From Hortaea werneckii (lineage: Eukaryota; Ascomycota; Dothideomycetes; Mycosphaerellales; Teratosphaeriaceae), in assembly GCA_037044905.1 (NCBI GenBank), contig JBAOKB010000131.1, positions 1 through 58,732 on the forward strand: a stretch of 58,732 nt of DNA, given 5' to 3'. The notes below the pieces were generated by a model that was not told the origin of the DNA, did no database searches, and saw only the letters and a program-made list of their open reading frames with translations. Position 1 is the first letter of the stretch. Every line of letters starts with the position of its first letter. Positions 31,743 to 41,482 of the stretch are shown in pieces. The position numbers and the translations under genes are program-made.

Positions 31743-32886
31743 GATTGGTGAGTGGTCCCCATGTGTTTTCCTCACTGGGATACCCCTTCCATTTGATAAG
31801 GTATCGCTAACTTTTCTTGTCGTAGTCTACGATCCTTTCGACTTCGTACTCGTCGTCTTCTTGTTCCTGGTAATGGAACGTTGTTTGCAGCGTGGCGTCG
31901 GGGTGTGCGGGTTCCAATAAGGATACATGGAATACTGGATGGATCTTGGCGTCTGGTGGAAGTTCAAGTCGGTAGCTGACTGCTCCTTTCTGTTCGGCAA
32001 TCAAAAATGGTCCGACCTTAACATGATCCAGTTTCTTTGTTTTCCGCTTTGTCTTCAGGTTCTTCGTCAGAAGGTATACCTTATCCCCCTTCCTAAGCTG
32101 AGGTGCCAATTTTGATTCCTTAAATCGCTGCTTCTGTATTCGCTGTTGCGAATGTCGGATTGCATCTTGGGCAGTCTTGTGTGCCTTTTGCAATTCTCCT
32201 GCCATAAGTATGGCTCTGTCGGCTCTTACTGACGTCCTTGGTTCCATGAATAAATTGGGCGTCTTTCCGTAGTTGAGGAAAAATGGCGTTTGTCGTGTTG
32301 TCTCCGACGCATTATTGTTCAATGCTAGTTGTGCCATTGGTAGTAGTGCAACCCAATTATCTTGTGCGTAGTTGACGTAGTGCCGTAAATATGTTTCGAG
32401 TGACTGATTTGTCCTTTCAGTCTGACCATCCGTCTCTGGGTGGAATGCTGTCGATAGCTTGTGTTTTATTCCAATTTGTCCCATGAGCGATTTCCAGAAG
32501 TTTGATGTAAACAGCTTATCTCTGTCGGTGATAAAGCTTTCTGGAATTCCATGATGTCTAATTAGCCTGTCCAGTATGAGGTGTGCGAGTTCCATGGCTG
32601 TCATTAATTCTTCGCATGGTACGAAGTGTGCATACTTGGTCAAAGTGTCTACCATGACAAGTATTGAATCATAAATGACTCCTGTGGCTGGGTCCTTGGA
32701 TGCTGGCAACTTCGTGATGAAGTCCATCGTAACCTCTCTCCATGGCGTGTCCGACGGTTCTCGGAACTGGAGATTGCCATACTTTGCATGTCGTGATGCC
32801 TTGTTCTTTTGGCAACTGTCGCATTGTTTGATGTAATCGGTAACCTTCTTTCGCATCTGTGGAAAGGCAAAGTTCCGTCTAATCAA
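31699..32886 (-). pseudogene. Integrase and chromodomain part of pol, young Gypsy copy
   Basis: An open frame without its own ATG (first listed codon TTG at 32886) reads the integrase: a zinc-binding CDSC at the N-terminus, an Asp in TMDFITKL, a second Asp in FITDRDKLF, a Glu-containing HPETDGQTERTNQSLE, and a C-terminal GPFLIAEQKGAVSYRLELP segment of GPY/F type. A TAG at 31809-31807 interrupts the start of a chromodomain (YEVERIVDY...), whose remaining 35 codons (with RYLIKWKGYPSEENTW) continue in frame to a TAA at 31701-31699. Chromodomains direct integration of chromoviruses to marked chromatin. The frame is joined to RNase H only across a one-base deletion near 33007, relative to the older copy. 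Confidence 0.88.
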
Positions 32887-32900
32887 GTCGATCGTTCTCG

Positions 32901-35162
32901 TTATTCCTGGGTGTCCTGTGGTTCGGCTATCATGGTGGTCTTTGATACATTCGTATTCCTTTTCTGGTGGAACTTGGTACTTCCCATGTTCGATGGGGAA
33001 CTCTTCTGTTCATCTCGTAGAACTCGGAGTATGTGGTTGAACTCCTGTGTGTTCGTGGTAAGGCTCCCGTCTCTGTTGACTTTGAGCATTGCTTTTGGGT
33101 TTTGCTCTTTTCCTTCCATGTAGTCGCTTCGTCTGCTTAGCGCATCTGCGCGCCCATTGTCTTTTCCTGGCGTATACTGGATATCGAACTTGTATTGTCC
33201 GAGTAGCTCTGACCATCTACACTGTCGACGCGATAGATCCTTGGTAGTTGTGAAGTATTGAAGGTTCTTGTGGTCGGTGTATATCGTCAGTCCTGTAGCT
33301 CCTTCACAGTAAACTCTCCAGTGTCGCAATGCTGCAACAATCGCTAACAGTTCTTTGTCATAAATCTCGTAGTTCTGTTCCGCTGGCGTCATCTTTCTCG
33401 AGTAATACGTCACTAGGTGTCTCTTGCCATCATGTTCTTGAGTGAGGCAAGCACCTATCGCTAAGTCGGATGCGTCGGTTTCGACTTGTACTGGTTTCTT
33501 GGTGTCGAATAGCATGAGTGTTGGTGACTGTATGCATGCTTGCTTAAGTTGCTGGAATGCCTTTTCTTGCTTATCCGTCCACATGAATTTGGTGTCTTTC
33601 TTCGTAAGACTTGTAAGTGGGATTGCAAGCTTGGAGTATCCTTCGACAAACTTCCTGTTGTAGTTTGCGAGTCCTAAGAAGGCTTGGATATCCTTGACTG
33701 TCTTTGGCGTTGGCCATTCCTCGATGGATTGTACTTTCTTCGGGTCCATCTTGATTCCAGTAGTGCTGATGATGAATCCTAGGAATTCGATTTCCTTCCT
33801 GTAGAATTCACATTTCTCGGGTGCGGTCTTGAAGTCCACTGTGCTAAGTCGTTCTAGCACTGCTTGTACGTCTTTGGTATGTTGTTCTCGGCTTCCTCGG
33901 GTGAAGATCAAGATGTCGTCGACGTATGCTATGACGGTGATGTCCAGTAAGTCTCGTAGTACATCATTAACGAGCTGCTGACATGTCGCTGGGGCGTTCG
34001 TAAGTCCCATTGGCATGACTCGAAATTGGTAGAGTCCGTAGCGTGTCCTGAAAGCTGTCTTCCATTCTTCTCCCTTGGCCATTCGTACTGCGTAGAATGC
34101 GTCTCGTAGATCGATCTTTGAGTACCAGTTTGCTCCGGTAAGTCGATCCTGCATTTCTTCGATGTTGGGTAGTGGATATCGGTTTTTGACCGTGACTTCG
34201 TTGAGTCGTCGATAGTCGATTACCATTCGTAGTTTTCCTCCTTTCTTTGGAACGAACATTGCTGGTGAAGCGGCTGGCGATTGGGATTTCTCTATCCATC
34301 CCTTGTCGCTCTTCTCTTTCAGCCATCGTCGTTGCTCTTCGAGCTCTTTTTCGGATAACCTGTATAGTGGCCCCCATGGTGGATCTTTGCCGGGCTGAAG
34401 TTGTATTCGGTGATCCCATGGTTGATGTCTAGGTAAGGCGGCTAATCCTTCCTCTTCCTGGAAGAGCGGTTTCCATATCTTAAACTCTTCAGGGATCTCT
34501 GGAGGTGCGTTAGTTCTCCCTTTATCTCTCACCTTATGACCTGGCTGGGCTAGCTCAGTGTCTGTGGAGACCATCTCCTTGCCGTTTCTATCGGAGTATG
34601 TTATCGGTTGACGTTCTAATTCACAGAACTGTCTTTCCTCATCTACCATCGCACGCTGTCGATGCGTAGGGTGGATGTCGGTAACGCAACCGCATCGCTC
34701 AAACTTGAGTACTCTTTTCCTCCAATCTATCAGAGGGTTGTGCTTTTCCAACCAAGGTGTCCCCATCACGATGTCGTGACTGGCCATGTCAACGATATCC
34801 AGGCTAACAGTCTCGTGGTGCTGTTGGATAGCTAGGACTAGCGGCATTGTTTCGCTGTCCACTTCGGATAGAGATGATCCATCTGCGACCATCAATTCGT
34901 ATCCGCCGTCTTTCTTTCGTCGGGTAGCGATCCCGTTTCGCTGGACAAAGCTGGTCGATATAAAGTTTCCGCTGGCTCCGGAATCGATCATAGCTTGTGT
35001 TGCGTGTCCATTGACAATGCATTTGGTACGGAATACCGGTGCTGCTGATGCTGTGGGAGCTTCGATAATGTTTACTTCCTGGCGACTGCTCCTGTCGGCA
35101 GGGATCCTTCGTTTTTTGAATAGTATCCTGGCGAGTTGGCGTCTTCGAGACAGATCTCCCAA
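32901..35162 (-). CDS. Protease, reverse transcriptase and RNase H part of pol, young Gypsy copy
   Basis: The 753-codon frame opens without an ATG (TTG at 35162) and overlaps the end of gag by 91 nt in the -1 frame, so it is expected to be expressed by frameshifting. An aspartic protease signature DSGASGNF lies at about 60-67. The reverse transcriptase carries FVPKKGGKLRMVIDYRRLN and the catalytic YVDD at about 413-416. The RNase H has TDASDLAIGACL and YTDHKNLQYF, and the tether ends in PGKDNGRADALSRR. The last about 40 residues are out of the original frame because of a one-base deletion, so the protein ends before the integrase. All catalytic motifs look intact. Confidence 0.93.
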   Translation of the reverse strand: MGDLSRRRQLARILFKKRRIPADRSSRQEVNIIEAPTASAAPVFRTKCIVNGHATQAMIDSGASGNFISTSFVQRNGIATRRKKDGGYELMVADGSSLSEVDSETMPLVLAIQQHHETVSLDIVDMASHDIVMGTPWLEKHNPLIDWRKRVLKFERCGCVTDIHPTHRQRAMVDEERQFCELERQPITYSDRNGKEMVSTDTELAQPGHKVRDKGRTNAPPEIPEEFKIWKPLFQEEEGLAALPRHQPWDHRIQLQPGKDPPWGPLYRLSEKELEEQRRWLKEKSDKGWIEKSQSPAASPAMFVPKKGGKLRMVIDYRRLNEVTVKNRYPLPNIEEMQDRLTGANWYSKIDLRDAFYAVRMAKGEEWKTAFRTRYGLYQFRVMPMGLTNAPATCQQLVNDVLRDLLDITVIAYVDDILIFTRGSREQHTKDVQAVLERLSTVDFKTAPEKCEFYRKEIEFLGFIISTTGIKMDPKKVQSIEEWPTPKTVKDIQAFLGLANYNRKFVEGYSKLAIPLTSLTKKDTKFMWTDKQEKAFQQLKQACIQSPTLMLFDTKKPVQVETDASDLAIGACLTQEHDGKRHLVTYYSRKMTPAEQNYEIYDKELLAIVAALRHWRVYCEGATGLTIYTDHKNLQYFTTTKDLSRRQCRWSELLGQYKFDIQYTPGKDNGRADALSRRSDYMEGKEQNPKAMLKVNRDGSLTTNTQEFNHILRVLRDEQKSSPSNMGSTKFHQKRNTNVSKTTMIAEPQDTQE

Positions 35163-36964
35163 TTAAGGGGTCCATGTCGTGGGCCTAGGATAACCTTTCC
35201 TTGTGTCACTAATACCTTGATTTGTCCTTTGACAGTGGCTTTGACGTGCCCTAGTATCATGTTTCTCCATATTGGTAGTTGCACTGGTGGTCCTATGGGC
35301 TTTAGTTCCCATTGCTTCGTGGACTCGGTCAACTTGTGTCGCATTGCCTCCAACGATATGAGGTCTTCTTGATAAGCTTCCTGGATTCGGTGTAGTTCAT
35401 GAAGTCGTGCCTTAATGATCTGGATTCGTTCTCTAACGCTTCTGGGAATGTGGATTCCATCGGGCGTTACATAGCTTCCATTAGGTTGGAATGTGCTTCC
35501 AATCGGTGGTCGTTCTTGCACGTATGCTGCTGCATCGTAATCGACGTTGACAAGTCGATAGTTCCAGAACATTGCTCTAATTCGGTTGAGCATGTTGTCG
35601 AACTCGATCGGGTGAAGTCGTCGTTTCCCTTGGATCTTGGGGAATACAGTCTCGAGTTGATGCATGATAAAGATCATTATCCTTTTGATGGGTTCAGATC
35701 CGTGAATGGTGAATGTCGATATTTCAAGGTCGTCTGGCTCTTCGTCATCTGTATATTCTTCCTCTGATGAACTACCGTCCTGCGCTGCTATCGTCTGCGC
35801 TATCATTTGTAGTTGTTCCAGGTTTGGTCCCGTAAGTTCCGGTTCGGGGTCGTTATTTTGTGGAGATTCTTCTTCCTCTAGCAGTTCTTCTTCCTGCTCA
35901 GGGGGTGTGTTTTCTTGCAGAGTTGCGTCCTCCCAATTGAATGGTGGTGGAGACCTTCCTCTCTGGGAATTTCCTAAGTCTCTCATCTGCTGTAGCGGCT
36001 GGCCTCGTATCATCACGTTGAATTCCATCCTAGCCTTGCGTGGCTTCTTGGGATAGTGACCACTTGCTTGCTTGTCTGATTCGTGGGTCTTGCAATGGTC
36101 GTCGTAGCAACCCGTCCAATGCACAGCCTTATGGTCTGGTTCCGTCTTTGGTTCCTCAACGAGTTTTGATACATCGTAGGCGCCTCGTCCATCGTTTGCT
36201 TCGTCGATGGGTTCCTTTACTAGCATCATGTTGAGTTGCTCCTGCGGTCGCACCTTTCGTCCGCGGCAATCTCGTGCGTAATGCCCTATCTTGTGGCAAT
36301 TGTAGCACTCCGGTCCTTCTCGTTTCTTTCCTCTGTTGCTGTTCCCTTGGAACTTCCCTTTACCCTTGGCTCCGTGCATGCCTTTTCCTTTCGGCTTGCG
36401 TTGGATGATATCCAATTCCATGGCATCAGGATCGCGACGAGACCCTCCAGTCCAGCTGGTAGAGTTGTAGCCAGATCGTCCGCGATACTGTCCATTGTGG
36501 CGTTTTTCCATCTTTCTCTCGTAAAGCCTATCGTCAATTTCGATAGCATCTTGAATCATTAGTTCGAGAGTGTCGTGAGATGCACCTGAGCGCATGAGTT
36601 CATCCTTGACGTCGTCCTTGAGTCCAGTGTAATACATAGTGAGTAAGGCTTGGTCATCCCAACCAGTCTTGCCTGAATACTCCCTGAACTTGGCGGTGTA
36701 TTGCGAAGTAGACGTCTTCTGTTTCAGGTGTTGGATGACTCGGATGGCGACTTGTTTTTCGTTACTCAACCCATAAATGTTTCGAATGGCTTTGACATAG
36801 TTGTCCCAGCTGTTGAAGATTCCTTCGGTGTCGATGTTCTGGTGCAAGACTTCGTGCAGTCTGGGTCGAATCCATTGTTGGACTTGTCCCCTAAGATAAG
36901 AGGATGCAAGTAGAGTCTTCTTGGGGTCCTGAGTAATATTTTCGAAACGAAAGTAAAGTGCCAT
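35072..36964 (-). CDS. gag of young Gypsy copy
   Basis: The 630-codon frame from the ATG at 36964 encodes a chromovirus-type capsid region and a CCHC zinc knuckle CYNCHKIGHYARDC at residues 220-233. A Lys/Arg-rich nucleocapsid-like stretch precedes it and an acidic Glu/Pro-rich region follows. The homologous frame extends upstream past 36964 (capsid motif DYYYGDRSKLDDWLNQ) to an ATG near 37087, but codon 12 there is TAG (37054-37052), so the natural start is probably disrupted and 36964 is the first usable in-frame ATG. The frame terminates at 35072, 39 nt past the slippery heptamer at 35117-35111. Confidence 0.88.
   Translation of the reverse strand: MALYFRFENITQDPKKTLLASSYLRGQVQQWIRPRLHEVLHQNIDTEGIFNSWDNYVKAIRNIYGLSNEKQVAIRVIQHLKQKTSTSQYTAKFREYSGKTGWDDQALLTMYYTGLKDDVKDELMRSGASHDTLELMIQDAIEIDDRLYERKMEKRHNGQYRGRSGYNSTSWTGGSRRDPDAMELDIIQRKPKGKGMHGAKGKGKFQGNSNRGKKREGPECYNCHKIGHYARDCRGRKVRPQEQLNMMLVKEPIDEANDGRGAYDVSKLVEEPKTEPDHKAVHWTGCYDDHCKTHESDKQASGHYPKKPRKARMEFNVMIRGQPLQQMRDLGNSQRGRSPPPFNWEDATLQENTPPEQEEELLEEEESPQNNDPEPELTGPNLEQLQMIAQTIAAQDGSSSEEEYTDDEEPDDLEISTFTIHGSEPIKRIMIFIMHQLETVFPKIQGKRRLHPIEFDNMLNRIRAMFWNYRLVNVDYDAAAYVQERPPIGSTFQPNGSYVTPDGIHIPRSVRERIQIIKARLHELHRIQEAYQEDLISLEAMRHKLTESTKQWELKPIGPPVQLPIWRNMILGHVKATVKGQIKVLVTQGKVILGPRHGPLNWEICLEDANSPGYYSKNEGSLPTGAVARK
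35111..35117 (-). promoter_or_regulatory. Candidate -1 ribosomal frameshift site A-AAA-AAC (gag to pol)
   Basis: In the gag frame the codons read TCA AAA AAC, giving the canonical slippery heptamer A AAA AAC. The pol frame is -1 relative to gag and is open across this point, while gag stops 39 nt downstream. A short CCTG...CAGG hairpin can form about 8 nt downstream; it is weak, and a pseudoknot was not assessed. The site lies exactly where a -1 shift must occur. Confidence 0.75.
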
Positions 36965-37126
36965 TTGGTTCAGCCAATCGTCAAGCTTCGATCGATCGCC
37001 ATAGTAGTAGTCCGGTTTGGCGACTTTGATATTGTTGTCGTTGGTACGCTGCTAAACGCTGGTGTCTCGGTTCTCGGATGGAGCCATTGTTGTCTGAGGT
37101 ACAAAGTTCCTTGAGGGTGTTCAAAG

Positions 37127-37528
37127 TGTTGCGACCCTACGAAGTAGTGTCACGGATTTAGAGCTCGTTGGAACAGATGTGTCAAGACAACTGGGTTGTG
37201 GGATAACTGATTGTGACAAGGCTGTTGGTTCTCTACCTAACAGTCGGATTGCAACATGAGTTGAACACACGAACTCCTAACGAGAAACATGCCTAGTTAT
37301 ATACATAAGAGATTCGTGTCTTCATGCAATAGTTCGCTGGGTCGCTCAGCGGTCCGGCGCTCCAAGGTCGCCGGGTCGCTCGTCGACCGGTCGGCCTCTT
37401 GCATATATGCAGTGGTTCGCCTGCCAAGGCAGCGCTCTCCTGCATACTGATCACGTGACCTTTCCTTGCTCCAGTCCTTACTGGCCAATCGCTTCGGGTT
37501 CGAGCGTCCCGTGACCGTGTTCGTAACA
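37127..37528 (-). repeat. 5' LTR of young Gypsy copy
   Basis: 402 bp, TGTTGCGACC to TTCGTAACA as written on the plus strand. It has a TCACGTGA palindrome at 37451-37458. Position 37347 (C) and 37483 (G) are the two differences from the 3' LTR. Confidence 0.95.
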
Positions 37529-40170
37529 CAACGACGATAGCTAAAAGAGAAGAGCGACAAGGGATAGATAGAGAAATCCTAATCGCTAGCCGCTTTACTA
37601 GCAATGTTCGTTCCAAAGAAAGGAGGAAAACTACGAATAGTAATCGACTATCGACGACTTAACGAAGTTACGGTCAAAAACCGATATCTACTACCTAACA
37701 TCGAAGAAATGTAGGATCGACTTACCGGAGCAAACTAGTACTTAAAGATCGATCTACGAGACGCATTCTACGTAGTACGAATAGCCAAGGGAGAAGAATA
37801 GAAGACAGCTTTTAGGACACGCTACGGACTCTACCAATTTCGAGTTATACCAATGGGACTTACGAACGCCCTAGCGATATGTTAGCAGCTCGTTAATAAT
37901 GTACTACGAGACTTACTAGACATTACCGTTATAGCATACGTCGACGACATCTTAATCTTTACCTAAGGAAGCCAAGAACAACATACTAAAGATGTATAGG
38001 CAGTGCTAGAACGACTTAGTATAGTAGACTTTAAGACCGCACCCGAGAAATGTAAATTCTATAAGAAGGAAATCGAATTCCTAGGATTTATTATTAATAC
38101 TACTAGAATCAAAATGGATCCGAAGAAAATCTAATCTATTAAGGAATGGCTAACACCGAAGACTGTTACGGAAATCCAAGCCTTTCTAGGACTCGCAAAC
38201 TACAATAGGAAGTTTGTCGAAGGATATTCCAAACTCGCAATCCTACTTATAAGCCTTACAAAGAAGGATACCAAGTTCGTATAGACGGAGAAACAACAGA
38301 AAGCATTCCAACAACTTAAGAAAGCATGTATATAGTTACTAACACTTATGCTATTCGATACGAAGAAACTAGTACAAGTCGAAACCGACGCATCCGACTT
38401 AGCAATAGGTGCTTACATTACTTAAGAACATGATGGCAAAAGACACCTAGTAGCGTATTACTTAAGGAAAATGACGCTAGCGGAACAGAACTACGAGATT
38501 TACGACAAAGAACTATTAGCGATTGTTACAGTATTACGATACTAGAGAGTTTACTGCGAAGGAGCTATAGGACTAACGATATATACCGACTACAAGAACC
38601 TTTAATACTTTACAACCACTAAGGATCTATCGCGTCGATAGTATAGATAGTTAGAGCTACTCGGACAATACAAGTTCGATATCTAGTATATACTAGGGAA
38701 GGACAATGGGCGCGCAGATGCGCTAAGTAGAAGAAGCGACTACATAGAAGGTAAGGAGCAGAACAAGAAAACATTGCTTAAAGTTAACAAGGACGGAAGC
38801 CTTACTATAGATACACAAGAGTTTAACAACATACTCCGAGTTCTACGAGATAAACAAGAAGAGTTCCCCATCGAACATAGGAAGTACTAAGTTCTACTAG
38901 AAAAAGAATACGAATATATTAAAGACTACTATAATAGCTAAACCACAGGACACCTAGGAATAACGAGAACGATCGACTTAATTAGACGGAACTTTGCCTT
39001 TCTATAGATGCGAAAGAAGGTTACCGATTACATTAAACAATGCGACAGTTGCTAAAAGAACAAGGTATTACGACATACAAAATATAGCAATCTCTAGTTC
39101 CGAGAACCGTCGGACACGCTATAGAGAGAGGTTACGATAGACTTTATTACGAAGTTGCTAGCATCTAAGGACCTAGCTACAGGAGTCATTTATAATTTAA
39201 TACTTGTTATAGTAGACACTTTAACCAAGTATGCACACTTCGTACTATGCGAAGAATTAATAACAGCCATAGAACTCGCACACCTTATACTAGACAGGCT
39301 AATTAGACATTATAGAATTCTAGAAAGCTTTATTACCAACAGAGATAAGCTGTTTACATTAAACTTCTAGAAATCGCTTATAGGACAAATTGGCATAAAA
39401 CATAAGCTATCGACAGCATTCTACCTAGAGACGGATAGTTAGACTAAAAGGACAAATTAGTTACTCGAAACATATTTACGGCACTACGTTAACTACGTAC
39501 AAGATAATTAGGTTGTACTACTACTAATAGCACAACTAGCATTAAACAATAATGCGTCGGAGACAACACGACAAACGCCATTTTTCCTTAACTACGGAAA
39601 GACGCCCAATTTATTTATAGAACCAAGGACGTTAGTAAGAGCCGACAGAGCTATACTTATGGCAGGAGAATTGCAAAAGGCACACAAGACTGCCCAAGAT
39701 GCAATCCGACATTCGCAATAGCGAATATAGAAGCAGCGATTTAAGGAATTAAAATTAGCACCTTAGCTTAGGAAGGGGGATAAGGTATACCTTCTAACGA
39801 AGAACCTAAAGACAAAGCGGAAAACAAAGAAACTAGATTATGTTAAGGTCGGACCATTTTTAATTGCCGAACAGAAAGGAGTAGTTAGCTACCGACTTAA
39901 ACTTCTACTAGACGCTAAGATCTATCTAGTATTCCATGTATCCTTATTAGAACCCGCACACCCCGACGCCACGCTGCAAACAACGTTCTATTACTAGGAA
40001 CAAGAAGACGACGAGTACGAAGTCGAAAGGATCGTAGACTACGACAAGAAAAGTTAGCGATACCTTATTAAATGGAAGGGGTATCCTAGTAAGGAAAACA
40101 CATAGGAACCACTTACTAATCTTAACTACCCGAAGATGCTACGCTAGTACCGCCGGAAAAGTTAACGGAT
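37529..40170 (+). pseudogene. pol remnant of older Gypsy copy
   Basis: This segment is colinear with the young copy's reverse transcriptase, RNase H, integrase and chromodomain but carries dozens of RIP-type stops. It begins at the sequence matching young-copy position 34334, so protease and the gag/pol overlap are missing. It keeps one more A than the young copy in the RNase H-integrase linker near 38856, so the RNase H and integrase frames are continuous here apart from stops. The chromodomain region carries TAG at the same codon as the young copy. Confidence 0.9.
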
Positions 40171-40645
40171 TAATCCATGTTTCCGAGCGTTTCTATTATT
40201 AAAGGAGTAAGACCTATAGTAGTAGCCGCCGTAGGACAGTTATTAGTTTTGAAGGTACCTTTAGCCTCTATTTCCGACGCAAGACATTCGGCCTTCCGAG
40301 CCGCCCGACCCTTAGCTTAACGAAGAATCTTCTTGTTTCGTATTAACCGAGCTATTACGACGGCTAGTAGTTCCTCGTCCTCGTCGACCTTGCGCTAGTA
40401 CTCCTCTCGAGTCTTGTTAAGGGACTCCCAAGACATGTTTATACATTTCTTGCCCTACCGCACGCACTCGGAGTACCGGAGGTTAGATAAGTTGGACATA
40501 GCAATACAAAGATGGTTGTGTAGAGAATAGCGTTCGTACGGAAAGAATACTAGGCGACCGTTTCTTTCGATTTCGTTCGCAAGACGTAAGCGCTTTGTCT
40601 TAGAAAGAGAAACCTCTAAAGAAGACGACATCTTATAAGAATAAG
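40165..40645 (-). pseudogene. Antisense Zn2Cys6-like ORF remnant of older Gypsy copy
   Basis: The minus strand aligns over its full length with the young copy's antisense ORF (31233-31742). RIP-type changes include Cys-to-Tyr substitutions at several of the six cysteines and several TAG/TAA stops. It shows that the antisense gene was present in the common ancestor of the two copies. Confidence 0.85.
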
Positions 40646-40729
40646 GTAGACTAAACTACGGAAACTAAGAATCGCGGGGATCGCGACATTATAAGCTTTA
40701 GGGACGAAGCTAGACTAGAAGAGGGATGG

Positions 40730-41131
40730 TGTTACGAACATAGTTACGGGACGCTCGAACCCGAAGCGATTAGCTAGTAAGGACTAGAGCAAGGAAAGGT
40801 CACGTGATTAGTATATAGGAGAGCGCTACCTTAGTAGGCGAACTACTATATATATGTAAGAGGCCGACCGGTCGACGAGCGACCCGGCGACCTTAGAGCG
40901 CCGGACCGCTAAGCGACCTAGCGAACTATTGTATAAAGACACGAATCTCTTATGTATATAACTAGGCATGTTTCTCGTTAGGAGTTCGTGTGTTTAACTT
41001 ATGTTACAATCCGACTATTAGGTAGAGACCCAATAGCCTTGTTACAATTAGTTATCCCACAACCTAGTTGTCTTAACACATCTGTTCTAAAGAGCTCTAA
41101 ACCCGTGACACTACTTCGTAGGGTCGCAATA
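40730..41131 (+). repeat. 3' LTR of older Gypsy copy
   Basis: 402 bp, ending GGGTCGCAATA where the 5' LTR ends GGGTCGCAACA. It is followed by the TAGAG target duplication (41132-41136). Confidence 0.95.
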
Positions 41132-41482
41132 TAGAGGAGGTAGTTAAGGATTTACTAGAGGGTTCTATAGAGGCTATAGTAGAGCAGTTTAAACTACTGC
41201 TTTAGCAAGAGGATAAGGCCGAAGATGAGCTCGTAGAGTAGCTAGAGAGGGTTACCGCTTATGAAGTAGTTAAGTTGCTTAGTCGCCTACAACTTTATAA
41301 AGAACAATCTACCGACTGTAATAGTAACTAGCTTAAAGGTCTTAATTAGTATAAGAAGGTGCTTTAGAAGCGCTATCAAGAGAGCCTATAACAAGGTCGA
41401 CTAGATAGATACTTCATCACGTGATTTTTGATGTAGCAATAGAGGCTCTATAGCAATAAGACCCTCTGGATTTTGACGATTG

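Larger units (their letters stand above)
30733..37528 (-). mobile_element. Young Ty3/Gypsy retrotransposon inserted in reverse into its older relative
   Basis: The 6,796-bp element is bounded by 402-bp LTRs (5' LTR 37127-37528, 3' LTR 30733-31134) that differ at only two positions by my reading, about 99.5% identity. It encodes gag, protease, reverse transcriptase, RNase H, integrase with GPY/F-like and chromodomain segments, plus an antisense ORF near the 3' LTR. A polypurine tract (minus strand 31147-31135, GGAAGAGGGATGG) abuts the 3' LTR. No 5-bp target duplication is present (left flank GCTAA, right flank CAACG). It is almost free of RIP compared with the surrounding copy, so it arrived after most of the mutation or escaped it. 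It is not intact: there is an early TAG in gag, a one-base deletion in pol and a TAG before the chromodomain end. Confidence 0.95.
28340..41131 (+). mobile_element. Older Ty3/Gypsy (chromovirus-type) retrotransposon, RIP-degraded
   Basis: 402-bp LTRs lie at 28340-28741 and 40730-41131, and the insertion is flanked by a perfect 5-bp duplication TAGAG (28335-28339 and 41132-41136) inside the Fot1/pogo element. Orientation is plus (gag then pol left to right). The internal region is interrupted by the young copy at 30733-37528 and lacks about 800 bp that the young copy has. Compared with the young copy, the differences are overwhelmingly C-to-T at CpA and G-to-A at TpG, on both strands, giving tens of stops in every former ORF. 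The chromodomain and antisense gene are also still recognisable. Confidence 0.95.

Noticed and set aside
39155..39370. 71-codon open frame inside the older Gypsy copy
   Set aside because: It is a surviving piece of the degraded integrase, not a separate gene.
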